Below are positions 51,437-59,667 of a DNA stretch of 64,000 bases, piece after piece. The stretch is from Planctomycetota bacterium. Lineage in GTDB: Bacteria; Planctomycetota; JAJSAM01; JAJVHW01. Made by a program: the position numbers and the translations under genes. Numbering within the stretch: the first letter of the stretch is position 1; every line of letters starts with the position of its first letter. The stretch spans positions 1-64,000 of the forward strand of contig JAJFFG010000020.1 of NCBI GenBank assembly GCA_021776825.1, in the 5' to 3' direction. The notes below the pieces were generated by a model. The model searched no databases. It was not told the origin of the DNA and worked only from the letters and a program-made list of their open reading frames with translations.

Positions 51437-51754
51437 ATGGCGCTCGTGGAGTTCACGACGGATGGCCCTGTGGCCGTCGTCACCCTCAACAACGCTCCGG
51501 CCAACTGCTACAGCTACGCGTTCCGCGCCGCCGTGATCGAGCACGCCAAGTCGCTCTGCCCGCCGCGTCGCGCGTCACTCGCGGTCGGCCTGATCAAGCG
51601 CGCGTGCCAGACGGGCGCCGAGGTCGGGCTGGAGCAGGGGCTGGCGCTCGAGCGAGAGCTGCAGCAGCGGCTGTTCCAGAGTTCGGACGCGCGCGAGGGG
51701 ATCGCGGCGTTCACCGAGAAGCGCAAGCCGGAGTTCACCGGGGAGTCGTCATGA
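51437..51754 (+). pseudogene. Crotonase (enoyl-CoA hydratase) with the catalytic core deleted
   Basis: 105 codons, ATG after GGGAGG. Residues 1-29 (ALVEFTTDGPVAVVTLNNAP) match the start of a known crotonase family, and from RAAVIEHAKSLCPPRRASLA to the end (GLALERELQQRLFQSSDARE) match its C-terminal third. Roughly 130-150 residues that should lie between, including both oxyanion-hole segments, are missing while the reading frame is preserved. It cannot be an active hydratase. Ribosome-binding site and ATGA overlap with the following gene are intact, so it may still be translated, perhaps to couple translation of that gene. Confidence 0.8.
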
Positions 51755-52800
51755 GCAGCGAGAGCAGGACGATGCGGTGCTCTGTCGTGCGCGAGCACGG
51801 CGGTCCCGAGAACGTGATCATCGAGGACCGCGCGATCCCCGAGCCGGGTCCCGGCCAGGTCCGGATCGCCGTGCGCGCGACCGCGCTGAACCACCTCGAC
51901 CTCTGGGTCCGCCAGGGGGTGCCGGGGCATCCGTTCCCGCTACCGATGATCCTCGGCTGCGACTTCTCCGGCGTCGTCGACGCGCTCGGCCCCGGCGTGA
52001 CGAACGCGGCGGACGGCGACGAGGTCGCCGTGGCTCCCGGCTTCTCGTGCGGGACGTGCCGGCGGTGCCTCGGTGGCGATGACAACCTCTGCTCGAAGTA
52101 CGGGATCTACGGCGAGACCACCGACGGCGGCTGCGCGGAGTACGCGATCGTCAACGCCGCCAACCTCCTCCCGAAACCCAAGAACCTCTCGTTCGAGGAG
52201 TCGGCGGCGTTCCCGCTGGTGTTCCAGACCGCGTGGCACATGCTCGTCGCGCGCTGCAACATCCGCGCAGGGGAGACGGTCCTCGTCCATGCCGCCGGCA
52301 GCGGTGTCGGCAGCGCGGCGGTGCAGATCGCCAAGCTGCACGCGGCGACCGTGATCGCGACGGCGAGCACGCAGTCGAAGCTCGACCTGGCCACCGAGCT
52401 CGGCGCCGATCACGTCATCAACTACACCGAGGTCGACTTCGCGCGTGAGGTCCGGCGGATCACCGGGAAGAAGGGCGCGGACATCGTGTTCGAGCACACG
52501 GGCGAGGCGACGTTCCCCGGCAGTGTGAAGTCGCTGGCCTGGGGCGGGCGGCTGGTGACCTGCGGCGCGACGAGCGGCTTCGACGGGCAGTTCGACCTGC
52601 GCATGCTCTTCTTCAAGAGCCTGAGTTTCCTCGGCTCGACGATGGGCAGTCGCGCAGAGCTGCACACGGTTGTGGATCTGATCGAGGCCGGGGAGCTGCG
52701 GCCGGTGATCGATCGGGTGCTGCCGCTGGATCGGGTGCAGGACGCGCACCGCGTGCTGGAGAACCGGGAACAGTTCGGCAAGGTCGTGTTGACGCCCTGA
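51751..52800 (+). CDS. Zinc-type medium-chain alcohol dehydrogenase/quinone oxidoreductase family
   Basis: 349 residues. Structural-zinc cysteines are present (CGTCRRCLGGDDNLC), with GCDFSGVVDALG and a catalytic-site region MDR fold (NHLDLWVRQG). The NAD(P) motif is HAAGSGVGSAAVQIA. The starting ATG overlaps the preceding stop (ATGA). Substrate unknown; possible alcohol, enoyl or quinone. Cotranscribed with the crotonase fragment. Confidence 0.9.
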   Translation: MSSESRTMRCSVVREHGGPENVIIEDRAIPEPGPGQVRIAVRATALNHLDLWVRQGVPGHPFPLPMILGCDFSGVVDALGPGVTNAADGDEVAVAPGFSCGTCRRCLGGDDNLCSKYGIYGETTDGGCAEYAIVNAANLLPKPKNLSFEESAAFPLVFQTAWHMLVARCNIRAGETVLVHAAGSGVGSAAVQIAKLHAATVIATASTQSKLDLATELGADHVINYTEVDFAREVRRITGKKGADIVFEHTGEATFPGSVKSLAWGGRLVTCGATSGFDGQFDLRMLFFKSLSFLGSTMGSRAELHTVVDLIEAGELRPVIDRVLPLDRVQDAHRVLENREQFGKVVLTP

Positions 52801-52802
52801 CC

Positions 52803-52849
52803 CGCGGCGCAGCCGCGCGGATCTGTCCGTCCGCCGCCGCAGGCGGACG
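52803..52849. terminator. Two adjacent hairpins after the MDR gene
   Basis: CGCGGC/GCCGCG (52803-52817, 3-nt loop) and CGTCCGCC/GGCGGACG (52828-52849, 6-nt loop) follow the stop codon directly. GC stems without a T-run; likely terminator. Confidence 0.55.
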
Positions 52850-53122
52850 TGACGTGGTGGGGCCGGCGAAGAAGCGGACCCGATGGATCGGAGGAGACGA
52901 CACCGACCCGGATCCCAACGCCGGGGCGCGGCGGTTGCGCGTCAGCGCAGGCGCCGTGACGCGGGAAATGAGGCCACGCAAGGCTGCGACCGCGGGGGTG
53001 GCTCTCGCGTGAAAGCTGACGCAGCCGCGGAGCCGACCAGAAACATGGGAGGCGCGGCGATTGCCGCATGCTCCGACGCGCGTCCACCTACGACGCCCGC
53101 CGCAATCGACGTGACCCCGGGC

Positions 53123-53250
53123 GGGGCGGATCAGGAGATCCGTACGGCCTCTCTGACGGCGCAACCCCGCTGGACTGACCACGCGGACCCACTCGACCGA
53201 CGTCGTGGATAGATTCAGCGACCCGTAGGGGCGGATCTCCTGATCCGCCC
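53123..53250. repeat. Palindromic GGGGCGGATC element between convergent genes
   Basis: GGGGCGGATCAGGAGATCCG (53123-53142) and GCGGATCTCCTGATCCGCCC (53231-53250) are inverted with respect to each other, and each is itself a short palindrome (GCGGATC-TCCT-GATCCGC). The interior 88 bp has no gene. Motifs of the form TAGGGGCGG..CCGCCC are frequent dispersed repeats in several phyla. The rest of 52850-53377 holds no recognised gene. Confidence 0.7.
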
Positions 53251-53377
53251 GCGCCCACACGGGACCACTCGGACGAGGCGGGCCCAACGGCCCGCCGCGG
53301 GCGACCGACGTGATCGGAACGGCGATCGGTCGACGGTGCCGCCATGAGCGACCCGTGAGACCAGGACAGGTGCCGCA

Positions 53378-54463
53378 TCACCGCCCCCCGAACACCCCTC
53401 GCCAGATCGCCTTCGCCGCCAGTTGGTGCGCCGCCTCGTTCGGATGCGCGTCGTACCGGCCGGCGGTTAGGTCCTCGGCCGGCATCCCCGAGTACGTCTC
53501 GCGCAGATCCACGACGTTCACGCCGAGTCCCTCCCACGTCGCGACCACGCGCTCGTGCGCGCGGTGGAACGGATACTCCTCGCCCCACGAACCGAACATC
53601 GGGAAGACGACGACGTCGAGCCGCACGCGTCGATCCCGACAGAGCGCGGCGATCCGACGGAAACGCGCCGTCTGCTGTCCCCAGATCGCCTCGTCCTCAT
53701 ACGCCCGCGCCACCCACTCGAAGTACCCCGACACCTCGGGGTTGCGGAGCGAGTACGAGCGGTACCAGAGCCAGTCCAGCAGGTACGAGCTCCACGGGTC
53801 GATCCAACTGTCGCGAACGATGTCCATGCGCTGAACGCCGGAGTCGGCGGGCAAGAGATCGCCGAGGTCGTTCAGGCAGTACGCGAGGACCACGTGGTCC
53901 ACGTTCCAGGCCCCGACAAGCGTCTGGATCAGATCGCCCTCGTCCCCCGTGTCGATGCCGATGATCCCGAGGTTCAAGACGTCGTGCTGAGCTCCGAGCA
54001 CAGCGCTCAGCCGTTGGGGAAACAGGTCGGCCGGATCGGAGACCCCGTAGCCCGCTGTGAACGAGTCCCCCACACACGCCACGCGCGTCACGTGCGCGCT
54101 CTTCTGCGGCGTGAACTCGTCGTCACGGTACCCGAGTTCGTTCGGCTGCCAGTGGCGATGGAACCACGCGTAGTTGGTCACCATCAGGCCATACGAGTCC
54201 GTCGCGTCGTACACGTAGCGCAGGTACGTCTCGCCGACCACGCCCGCCCCACCAAGCGTGGCCAGGCCGACGAGCAGCGCCCCGAGGAGGCGGGCGCCGA
54301 GCGTGCGGCGGCCGGCTCGGAACCAGACGCGGTAGAGGAACAGCAACGCTGCCCCGGCCAGGAGCAGGAACACCGCCCAGTGCGCCAGGTAGTCGACGAC
54401 GTACCCAGTCGCCGGCATGTCGAGCTCCGGCATCCACTTCGGATGCTCGAGGGGGTCGCGCAT
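53378..54463 (-). CDS. Membrane-anchored SGNH/GDSL hydrolase
   Basis: 361 residues from the ATG at 54463 (GTG at 54472 is a near-equal start). Two N-terminal membrane spans (WAVFLLLAGAALLFLY and a second at LLGALLVGLATLGGAGVV) precede an extracytoplasmic SGNH domain: block I VACVGDSFTAGYGV (nucleophile Ser), block III NDLGD and block V DAHPNEAAH (Asp and His). Likely a deacetylase or esterase acting on envelope polymers or glycans; alginate acetylation-type proteins share this build. Single gene, divergent from the crotonase at 54660. Confidence 0.85.
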   Translation of the reverse strand: MRDPLEHPKWMPELDMPATGYVVDYLAHWAVFLLLAGAALLFLYRVWFRAGRRTLGARLLGALLVGLATLGGAGVVGETYLRYVYDATDSYGLMVTNYAWFHRHWQPNELGYRDDEFTPQKSAHVTRVACVGDSFTAGYGVSDPADLFPQRLSAVLGAQHDVLNLGIIGIDTGDEGDLIQTLVGAWNVDHVVLAYCLNDLGDLLPADSGVQRMDIVRDSWIDPWSSYLLDWLWYRSYSLRNPEVSGYFEWVARAYEDEAIWGQQTARFRRIAALCRDRRVRLDVVVFPMFGSWGEEYPFHRAHERVVATWEGLGVNVVDLRETYSGMPAEDLTAGRYDAHPNEAAHQLAAKAIWRGVFGGR

Positions 54464-54519
54464 GGCGGCCACGGTACGGCATCGACGCGGTCCGGCGCTT
54501 GACCTGCCGCCCTGCCCGG

Positions 54520-54567
54520 TTGACTGCCCGGTTGACTGCCCGGTTGACTGCCCGGTTGACTGCCCGA
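54520..54567. repeat. Four 12-bp tandem repeats (TTGACTGCCCGG)
   Basis: Perfect units at 54520-54531, 54532-54543 and 54544-54555, and one with a final-base change at 54556-54567. They lie in the 196-bp region between divergent genes. TTGAC resembles a -35 hexamer, so repeat copy number could affect promoter strength; this is inference. Confidence 0.8.
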
Positions 54568-54659
54568 CTCGCGGCCCGGCCCGCTGGGACTTGGCGAGCC
54601 GAGGTCGTTTGTGTTGACTCGTCCGTCCGGCCGACGCTCGGTCGCAAGGAGACGCACCC

Positions 54660-55424
54660 GTGAGCTACGAGAACGTCACGCTCGAGGTCGGCGAGGACGG
54701 CATCGCCAGCCTCGTCCTGAACCGCCCCGAGAAGCGCAACGCCATCGACCAGGCGATGATCGACGACCTGCACGCGGCCCTCGACGAGCTCGATGGCCGC
54801 AGCGACGTCCGCGTGCTCATCCTCTCAGGCGCCGGCGGGAAAGCGTTCGCGGCCGGGGCCGACATCGCTCAGCTCCGCGATCGTCGCGCGCCAGAGGCGC
54901 TGAAGATCATCAACGCCCGGCTCTTCCAGCGAGTCGAGGATCTGGCGTTCCCGACGATCGCCGCCATCACTGGCTACGCGCTGGGCGGCGGCTGCGAGCT
55001 CGCCATGTGCTGTGACCTACGCGTCGCCGGCGAGTCGGCGAAGCTGGGTCAGCCCGAAGTGGCGCTCGGCATCATCCCGGCCGCCGGCGGCACGCAGCGA
55101 CTCCCGCGCCTCGTCGGGCTCGGGAACGCGCGCGAACTGATCTTCACGGGCCGGATCGTGGACGCCGCGTACTCCGAGCGGATCGGTCTCGTCAACCGTG
55201 TGGTCCCGAACGATCAGGTGCTGGCTTCCGCACGCGAGCTCGCCGAGGAGATCGCCGCGCAGGGCCAGCTCGCCGTGCGACTCGCCAAGCTCGCGCTGAA
55301 CACGTCGAGCCGGACCGGACAGGACACCGGCGTGCTCGTGGAGCAGCTCGCGCAGGCCGTGCTGTTCGAGAGCGACGACAAGAACGAGCGCATGACGGCC
55401 TTCCTCGATCGTAAGAAGACCTAG
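54660..55424 (+). CDS. Enoyl-CoA hydratase (crotonase), canonical active site
   Basis: 254 residues from GTG at 54660. NRPEKRNAIDQ, oxyanion-hole segments AAGADIAQL and ALGGGCELAM, and the glutamates of GGGCE and QPEVALGIIPAAGGTQRL are all present, so hydration of a trans-2-enoyl-CoA is expected. The lipoprotein gene that follows starts in the last base of its stop codon, so the two are cotranscribed. Confidence 0.94.
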   Translation: MSYENVTLEVGEDGIASLVLNRPEKRNAIDQAMIDDLHAALDELDGRSDVRVLILSGAGGKAFAAGADIAQLRDRRAPEALKIINARLFQRVEDLAFPTIAAITGYALGGGCELAMCCDLRVAGESAKLGQPEVALGIIPAAGGTQRLPRLVGLGNARELIFTGRIVDAAYSERIGLVNRVVPNDQVLASARELAEEIAAQGQLAVRLAKLALNTSSRTGQDTGVLVEQLAQAVLFESDDKNERMTAFLDRKKT

Positions 55425-56335
55425 TGCGCGCCCTCCTCCTGCTGACCGTCCTCGCCGTCCTCGCGGCCTGTGGCGGTTGCGCGGAGGACACGACCCCGTC
55501 GAGCGTGCCGGGCAAGCCGGGCATCGCGCCCGCGCTTCCCGAGCCGCGTCTCTACGACATCGCGCTGCGCGGGCCGCGACCGTGGAACGACACGCTCTAC
55601 GCGGCCGCCGGGGAGTTCGACGAGGCCGAGGCGCTTTCCGGTCGCATCATCGACACCTGGGGACGCTTCACGCTCGAGGGCCGACCGGGCGAGACGTATC
55701 TGGTCCGTAGCGAGCCGCAGCCGAGCGCTGCAGAGCGCAAGATGCTGTGGCAGATCCACGCCGAGGGCGTTCTCGGCGAGCTCGAGGCATTCGAGATTCA
55801 GAGTCCGGAGCGCGCGGTCGTCCGCGTCGTCGCGCCGAAGACCAGCCCCGGCCCGGATCAGCTATCGGTCGTGCGCGAGGACACGGGGACGGCGTCGACC
55901 GTGATCCGCGACGAAGCCGTCTCGCTCTTCCTGTGCGTCTTCGACAAGGACGACTCGCGCAACTGGCGTGACGTCTGCCCGCCGCGGCCGTTCGTCTGGA
56001 ACCAGTGGTTACCCGGCAAGTGCGTGCTGGCCGGACGAACCGAGGGGCGTCAGTGGATCGCCAGGCGTGTCGATCTCAATCCCGGTGCCGACGTCGAGCT
56101 GAACGTCGGGGCGCAGCCGCGGGGCGGCGGCACGGTCATCTGCGAGACCGCCGGCGCGCTGCTGCTACTCAGGAGCGACCTGCCGATCGCGGCGCCGCGC
56201 ATCAACACGAAGCAGCACTATCGCGCGCGATGGGACGGCGTGCCGCCGGGCAAGCACACGGTGAGATATCCGGACGGCCACGTGGCCCCCGTGAGCGTCG
56301 TCAACGACGCAGTCGTCAGTCTGCCGAAGCGCTAG
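55424..56335 (+). CDS. Predicted lipoprotein of unknown function
   Basis: 303 residues from GTG, overlapping the crotonase stop by one base. LLTVLAVLAAC is a signal with lipidated Cys16. The remainder is beta-rich (for example VDLNPGADVELNVGAQPRGG and RARWDGVPPGKHTVRYPDG, the latter resembling the strand pattern of the carboxypeptidase-regulatory-like proteins). Pairing with an enoyl-CoA hydratase has no obvious meaning. Its 3' end overlaps the convergent thioesterase gene by 20 bp. Confidence 0.75.
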   Translation: MRALLLLTVLAVLAACGGCAEDTTPSSVPGKPGIAPALPEPRLYDIALRGPRPWNDTLYAAAGEFDEAEALSGRIIDTWGRFTLEGRPGETYLVRSEPQPSAAERKMLWQIHAEGVLGELEAFEIQSPERAVVRVVAPKTSPGPDQLSVVREDTGTASTVIRDEAVSLFLCVFDKDDSRNWRDVCPPRPFVWNQWLPGKCVLAGRTEGRQWIARRVDLNPGADVELNVGAQPRGGGTVICETAGALLLLRSDLPIAAPRINTKQHYRARWDGVPPGKHTVRYPDGHVAPVSVVNDAVVSLPKR

Positions 56336-56774
56336 CTCGGCTTAGCGCCTCGAAGAACCGGCGGTGCTCGTTGGGGATCGGGACTCCGGAGAACGCGGCC
56401 ATGTCGATGCACACGACCGTGATGCGCGCTGTGCAGCACGCAACGCCGTCTCCGCGCCGCGTCATGTGGTACCGCAGCGTCACGCTCTTCGAGCCGAGCC
56501 GATCGCACGTGACCGCCACGTCGAGCACGTCGCCAAAGCGCGCGGGCGCGGTGTAGTCCACCTCGACGTTCACGGCCGGGTAGCCGACGCCGTCATCGAT
56601 CACGACACGGGCGTATGGTCGACCGAGGCCGGCTTCCATCAACTGCTCGAACACCGCGTGGCAGTAGTCGAGGTACTTCGGGTAGTAGACGACCTGCGCG
56701 TGGTCGACGTCGTTGAAGCGCACGGGGACCTCAGTGCGGAACGGACCGTCGGTACGGAACTGGCCGTCGCTCAC
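56316..56774 (-). CDS. Hotdog-fold acyl-CoA thioesterase (4HBT family)
   Basis: 152 residues from GTG. Typical start VPVRFNDVDHAQVVYYPKYLDY, with the Asp that serves as catalytic base in 4-hydroxybenzoyl-CoA thioesterases (DVDHAQVVYYPKY), then the strands VNVEVDYTAPARFGD and SVTLRYHMTRRGDG. Last gene of the leucine-degradation operon; its start overlaps the biotin carrier stop (GTGA). It may recover CoA from dead-end acyl-CoAs. Confidence 0.9.
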   Translation of the reverse strand: MSDGQFRTDGPFRTEVPVRFNDVDHAQVVYYPKYLDYCHAVFEQLMEAGLGRPYARVVIDDGVGYPAVNVEVDYTAPARFGDVLDVAVTCDRLGSKSVTLRYHMTRRGDGVACCTARITVVCIDMAAFSGVPIPNEHRRFFEALSRASASAD

Positions 56775-57313
56775 GCGTTCTCGCCCGCCGCGGCGTCCTC
56801 GCGAAACGTGACGACGCGCTGCCCGATGTCGACTCGGTCGCCGGCTGCGGCGAGCACCTGGTCGACGACGACGGCGCGCGGCGCCTCGACGGAGAACTCC
56901 ATCTTCATCGCCTCGACGACGAACAGGACGTCACCCGCCGCGGCGGCGGCCCCCGGCTCGGCGGCGACGGACAGAACGACGCCCGTCATCGGCGACTCGG
57001 CGAACGACTCCTCGTCGACGGCGGCGGCACCGCCGTCCGCCCCGCGCTCACTCGCGACGGTGAGCACGAACGTGCGCCCTGCGAGCGCGACGTGAACACG
57101 ATCGCCGTCGCGCACGACCACCGCGCGACCACCCGGCGCGAGCAGCAGTTCGGCACCGCCGGGGATGCGTCGCACGAGCCGCGCGTCGATGGGACGACAG
57201 GACTCGCCGCTCTCTCCGTCGATGCACGCGCGCAACGCCTCGCCGGCCTGCTCGAGGCGCACGGTGTGGGCCTCGCCCCCGACCACGTACCGACGGCGCA
57301 GTCCGTGACTCAC
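56771..57313 (-). CDS. Biotin carboxyl carrier subunit with BT-like domain (3-methylcrotonyl-CoA carboxylase alpha, C-terminal part)
   Basis: 180 residues from GTG at 57313, overlapping the biotin carboxylase stop by GTGA. The last ~80 residues are a biotinyl domain with EAMKMEF (Lys137 is biotinylated). The first ~95 residues are beta-rich and correspond in place to the BT domain of fused methylcrotonyl-CoA or propionyl-CoA carboxylase alpha subunits. Together with the upstream gene it equals one alpha chain (510 + 180 residues). The split at the BC/BT junction is the unusual part. Confidence 0.88.
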   Translation of the reverse strand: MSHGLRRRYVVGGEAHTVRLEQAGEALRACIDGESGESCRPIDARLVRRIPGGAELLLAPGGRAVVVRDGDRVHVALAGRTFVLTVASERGADGGAAAVDEESFAESPMTGVVLSVAAEPGAAAAAGDVLFVVEAMKMEFSVEAPRAVVVDQVLAAAGDRVDIGQRVVTFREDAAAGENA

Positions 57314-58842
57314 GGCGACGTGCTCCGGCCGTCGACGGCGCGGAAACCCAAGAGGTCGTGCCACGGCGTCGGTTCGGCGCGACCGCTGCCCTCGGTGTCG
57401 CCCGATGCCGTCGGTCCGGCGAGCATCTCTCCCGCCGCCGCTGCCATCAGGACCTCGTCCGGGACGGTCGTCTCGCCGCCCCAGTCCGCGAGGTGATCGG
57501 CGATGAAGTCAGTCGACAGATCGCCCGCGACGAAGGACGGATGCTCGAGGATCGCGCGCAGGTACTCGGCGTTGGTCTTCGGACCGAGGATGACCAGATC
57601 GTGCAGCCCATGCAGCGCACGCACGCGGGCCTCTTCGCGGGTCGCACCGTGCGCGATCAGTTTGAGCAGCAGCGAGTCGTAGTGCGTCGGGATCTCGTAC
57701 CCGGCACGGATGCCGGCGTCGACGCGGACGCCCGGTCGCGCGGGGAACTCGAGATGCAGGATCGTGCCGGCCTGCGGGGCGAAGCGGTTGGCCGGGTCCT
57801 CGGCGCAGACACGCAGCTCGATCGCATGGCCCAGCGGCTGATCCGGCGTCGCCACGTCGAGCACCTCGCCGGCGGCGGCGCGGAGTTGCAATTCGACGAG
57901 GTCGAGTCCCGTGACGGCCTCGGTCACCGGATGCTCGACCTGCAGGCGCGTGTTGACCTCGAGGAAGTAGAACGATCCGTCGGGCCCCAGCAGGAACTCG
58001 ACGGTGCCGGCTCCCACGTAGCCGACCGACGCGGCCAGCGCGACGGCCGCTGCGCCCATTCGCGCGCGCAGGTCGGCATCGACAACCGGGCTCGGGCTCT
58101 CCTCGATGATCTTCTGGTAGCGGCGCTGCACGGAGCACTCGCGCTCTCCGAGCTGCACGACGTTGCCGTGCGCATCGGCGATGATCTGTACCTCGACGTG
58201 GCGCGCGGGCGAAATGAGCTTCTCGAGGAACACGCGACCGGACGAGAACGCGCCTTCGGCTTCGCGCGACGCGCTGACGAGTGCGTCGGGCAGCTCGGCA
58301 GCCGTCGTCACGATGCGCATGCCGCGCCCGCCACCTCCGGCCGCCGCCTTCACCAGCAGCGGGAAGCCGATGCGCTCAGCCGCCGCCGCGACGGCTTCGG
58401 CGTCGGACACGTCACCCTCGAAACCGGGCACGACCGGAACACCGGCCGCCTCGGCGAGGCGCTTCGCCTCCACCTTGTCACCGAGCGCGTCGATGACCTC
58501 CGGCGGCGGGCCGATCCAGACGAGGCCAGTCTCCTGCACGCGCCGCGCGAACGCACCCGACTCGGCGAGGAAGCCGTAGCCCGGGTGGATGGCCTCGGCT
58601 CCGCTCTGCACCGCTGCGGCGAGGACGCGATCCACGTCGAGGTAGCTCTCGGACGCAGGTCCCTCGCCGATGACGATCGCGGCGTCGGCCGCCAGGCAAT
58701 GCGCAGCGAGGCGGTCCGGCTCACTGGCGACAGCGATGCTCTTCAGACCGTGCTCGCGAGCCGCGCGAATGACGCGGACCGCGATCTCGCCGCGGTTCGC
58801 GACGAGGACGGACGAGAACGGACGCCACGCAGCGTCGCTCAC
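57310..58842 (-). CDS. Biotin carboxylase subunit of acyl-CoA (methylcrotonyl-CoA) carboxylase
   Basis: 510 residues from GTG at 58842, overlapping the hydratase stop (GTGA). Biotin-carboxylase signatures: SVLVANRGEIAVRVIRAARE, HPGYGFLAES, glycine-rich ATP loop KAAAGGGGRGM, ECSVQRRYQKIIEE, FLEVNTRLQVEHPVTE. It carboxylates biotin with bicarbonate and ATP. It carries ~60 more residues at the C-terminus than a typical 450-residue carboxylase and ends where fused alpha chains enter the BT domain. Confidence 0.93.
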   Translation of the reverse strand: MSDAAWRPFSSVLVANRGEIAVRVIRAAREHGLKSIAVASEPDRLAAHCLAADAAIVIGEGPASESYLDVDRVLAAAVQSGAEAIHPGYGFLAESGAFARRVQETGLVWIGPPPEVIDALGDKVEAKRLAEAAGVPVVPGFEGDVSDAEAVAAAAERIGFPLLVKAAAGGGGRGMRIVTTAAELPDALVSASREAEGAFSSGRVFLEKLISPARHVEVQIIADAHGNVVQLGERECSVQRRYQKIIEESPSPVVDADLRARMGAAAVALAASVGYVGAGTVEFLLGPDGSFYFLEVNTRLQVEHPVTEAVTGLDLVELQLRAAAGEVLDVATPDQPLGHAIELRVCAEDPANRFAPQAGTILHLEFPARPGVRVDAGIRAGYEIPTHYDSLLLKLIAHGATREEARVRALHGLHDLVILGPKTNAEYLRAILEHPSFVAGDLSTDFIADHLADWGGETTVPDEVLMAAAAGEMLAGPTASGDTEGSGRAEPTPWHDLLGFRAVDGRSTSP

Positions 58843-59657
58843 TCGGCCCACCGCGGCTTGCGCTTCTCGAGGAACGCCTTCAGCCCCTCCTGGCCTTCCT
58901 GCGACACGCGGGCCTCGGCGATGCGCTGCGCGGTGTAGTCCTTGACGGCGTCGAAGCCGTTCTCGAGCGATCCGGCCATCGCGAGCCCGCCGACCACGTC
59001 CTCGACGAGTTCCTTGCTCGCGGCGACCGCCTTGGGGCCGCACTGGAGCACCTCGAACGCCATCCGCAGCGTGGCCGCTTCGAGCTCGTCGGCCGGGACG
59101 ACCTCGTGCACGAGGCCGATACGATGCGCCTCAGCCGCGTCCATCCGCTGCCCCGTCAGGAACCAGCGCCGCGCCGCGCCGGCGCCCAGTCGCATCACGA
59201 CGTACGGACTGATGACGGACGGCAGGATGCCGAGTCGCGCCTCCGTGAACCCGAACTTCGTCCCTTCGGCCGCGATGGCGATGTCCGCTGCCGCGACGAG
59301 TCCGGCACCGCCGCCGAGCGCCGCGCCGTGGACCTTCGCGATGACCGCCTTGGGAGCACAGTGGATCGCCTCGAACAGATCGGCGAGACGCAGCGAGTCC
59401 GCGACGTTCGTCTCGCGATCCGCCGTGACCATGCGGCGCATCCACTCGAGGTCAGCCCCGGCGCTGAACACCTTGCCCTCGCCCTCGAGGACGATGACGC
59501 GGACGGCGTCGTCCTTCGCGAGCGCAGCCACCACCTCGGAGAGACGCGCCACGACCTGATCGTCGAACGCGTTGCGCCGTTCGGGGCGACAGAGCATGAC
59601 GCGCGCGACGCCGCCCTCGCTCGTCACTCTCACGCCCCGGTCGCCGTCGTCGCTCAT
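58839..59657 (-). CDS. liuC: Methylglutaconyl-CoA hydratase
   Basis: 272 residues. The AUH/LiuC type is shown by SAGADLEWMRRM, AALGGGAGLVAAADIAIA, FTEARLGILPSVISPYV and ARRWFLTGQRM. It hydrates 3-methylglutaconyl-CoA to HMG-CoA in leucine breakdown. Its position between the carboxyltransferase and biotin carboxylase genes is the usual liu order. The ATG at 59657 is 10 bp after the upstream stop. Confidence 0.92.
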   Translation of the reverse strand: MSDDGDRGVRVTSEGGVARVMLCRPERRNAFDDQVVARLSEVVAALAKDDAVRVIVLEGEGKVFSAGADLEWMRRMVTADRETNVADSLRLADLFEAIHCAPKAVIAKVHGAALGGGAGLVAAADIAIAAEGTKFGFTEARLGILPSVISPYVVMRLGAGAARRWFLTGQRMDAAEAHRIGLVHEVVPADELEAATLRMAFEVLQCGPKAVAASKELVEDVVGGLAMAGSLENGFDAVKDYTAQRIAEARVSQEGQEGLKAFLEKRKPRWAE

Positions 59658-59667
59658 GGCCGGGACC

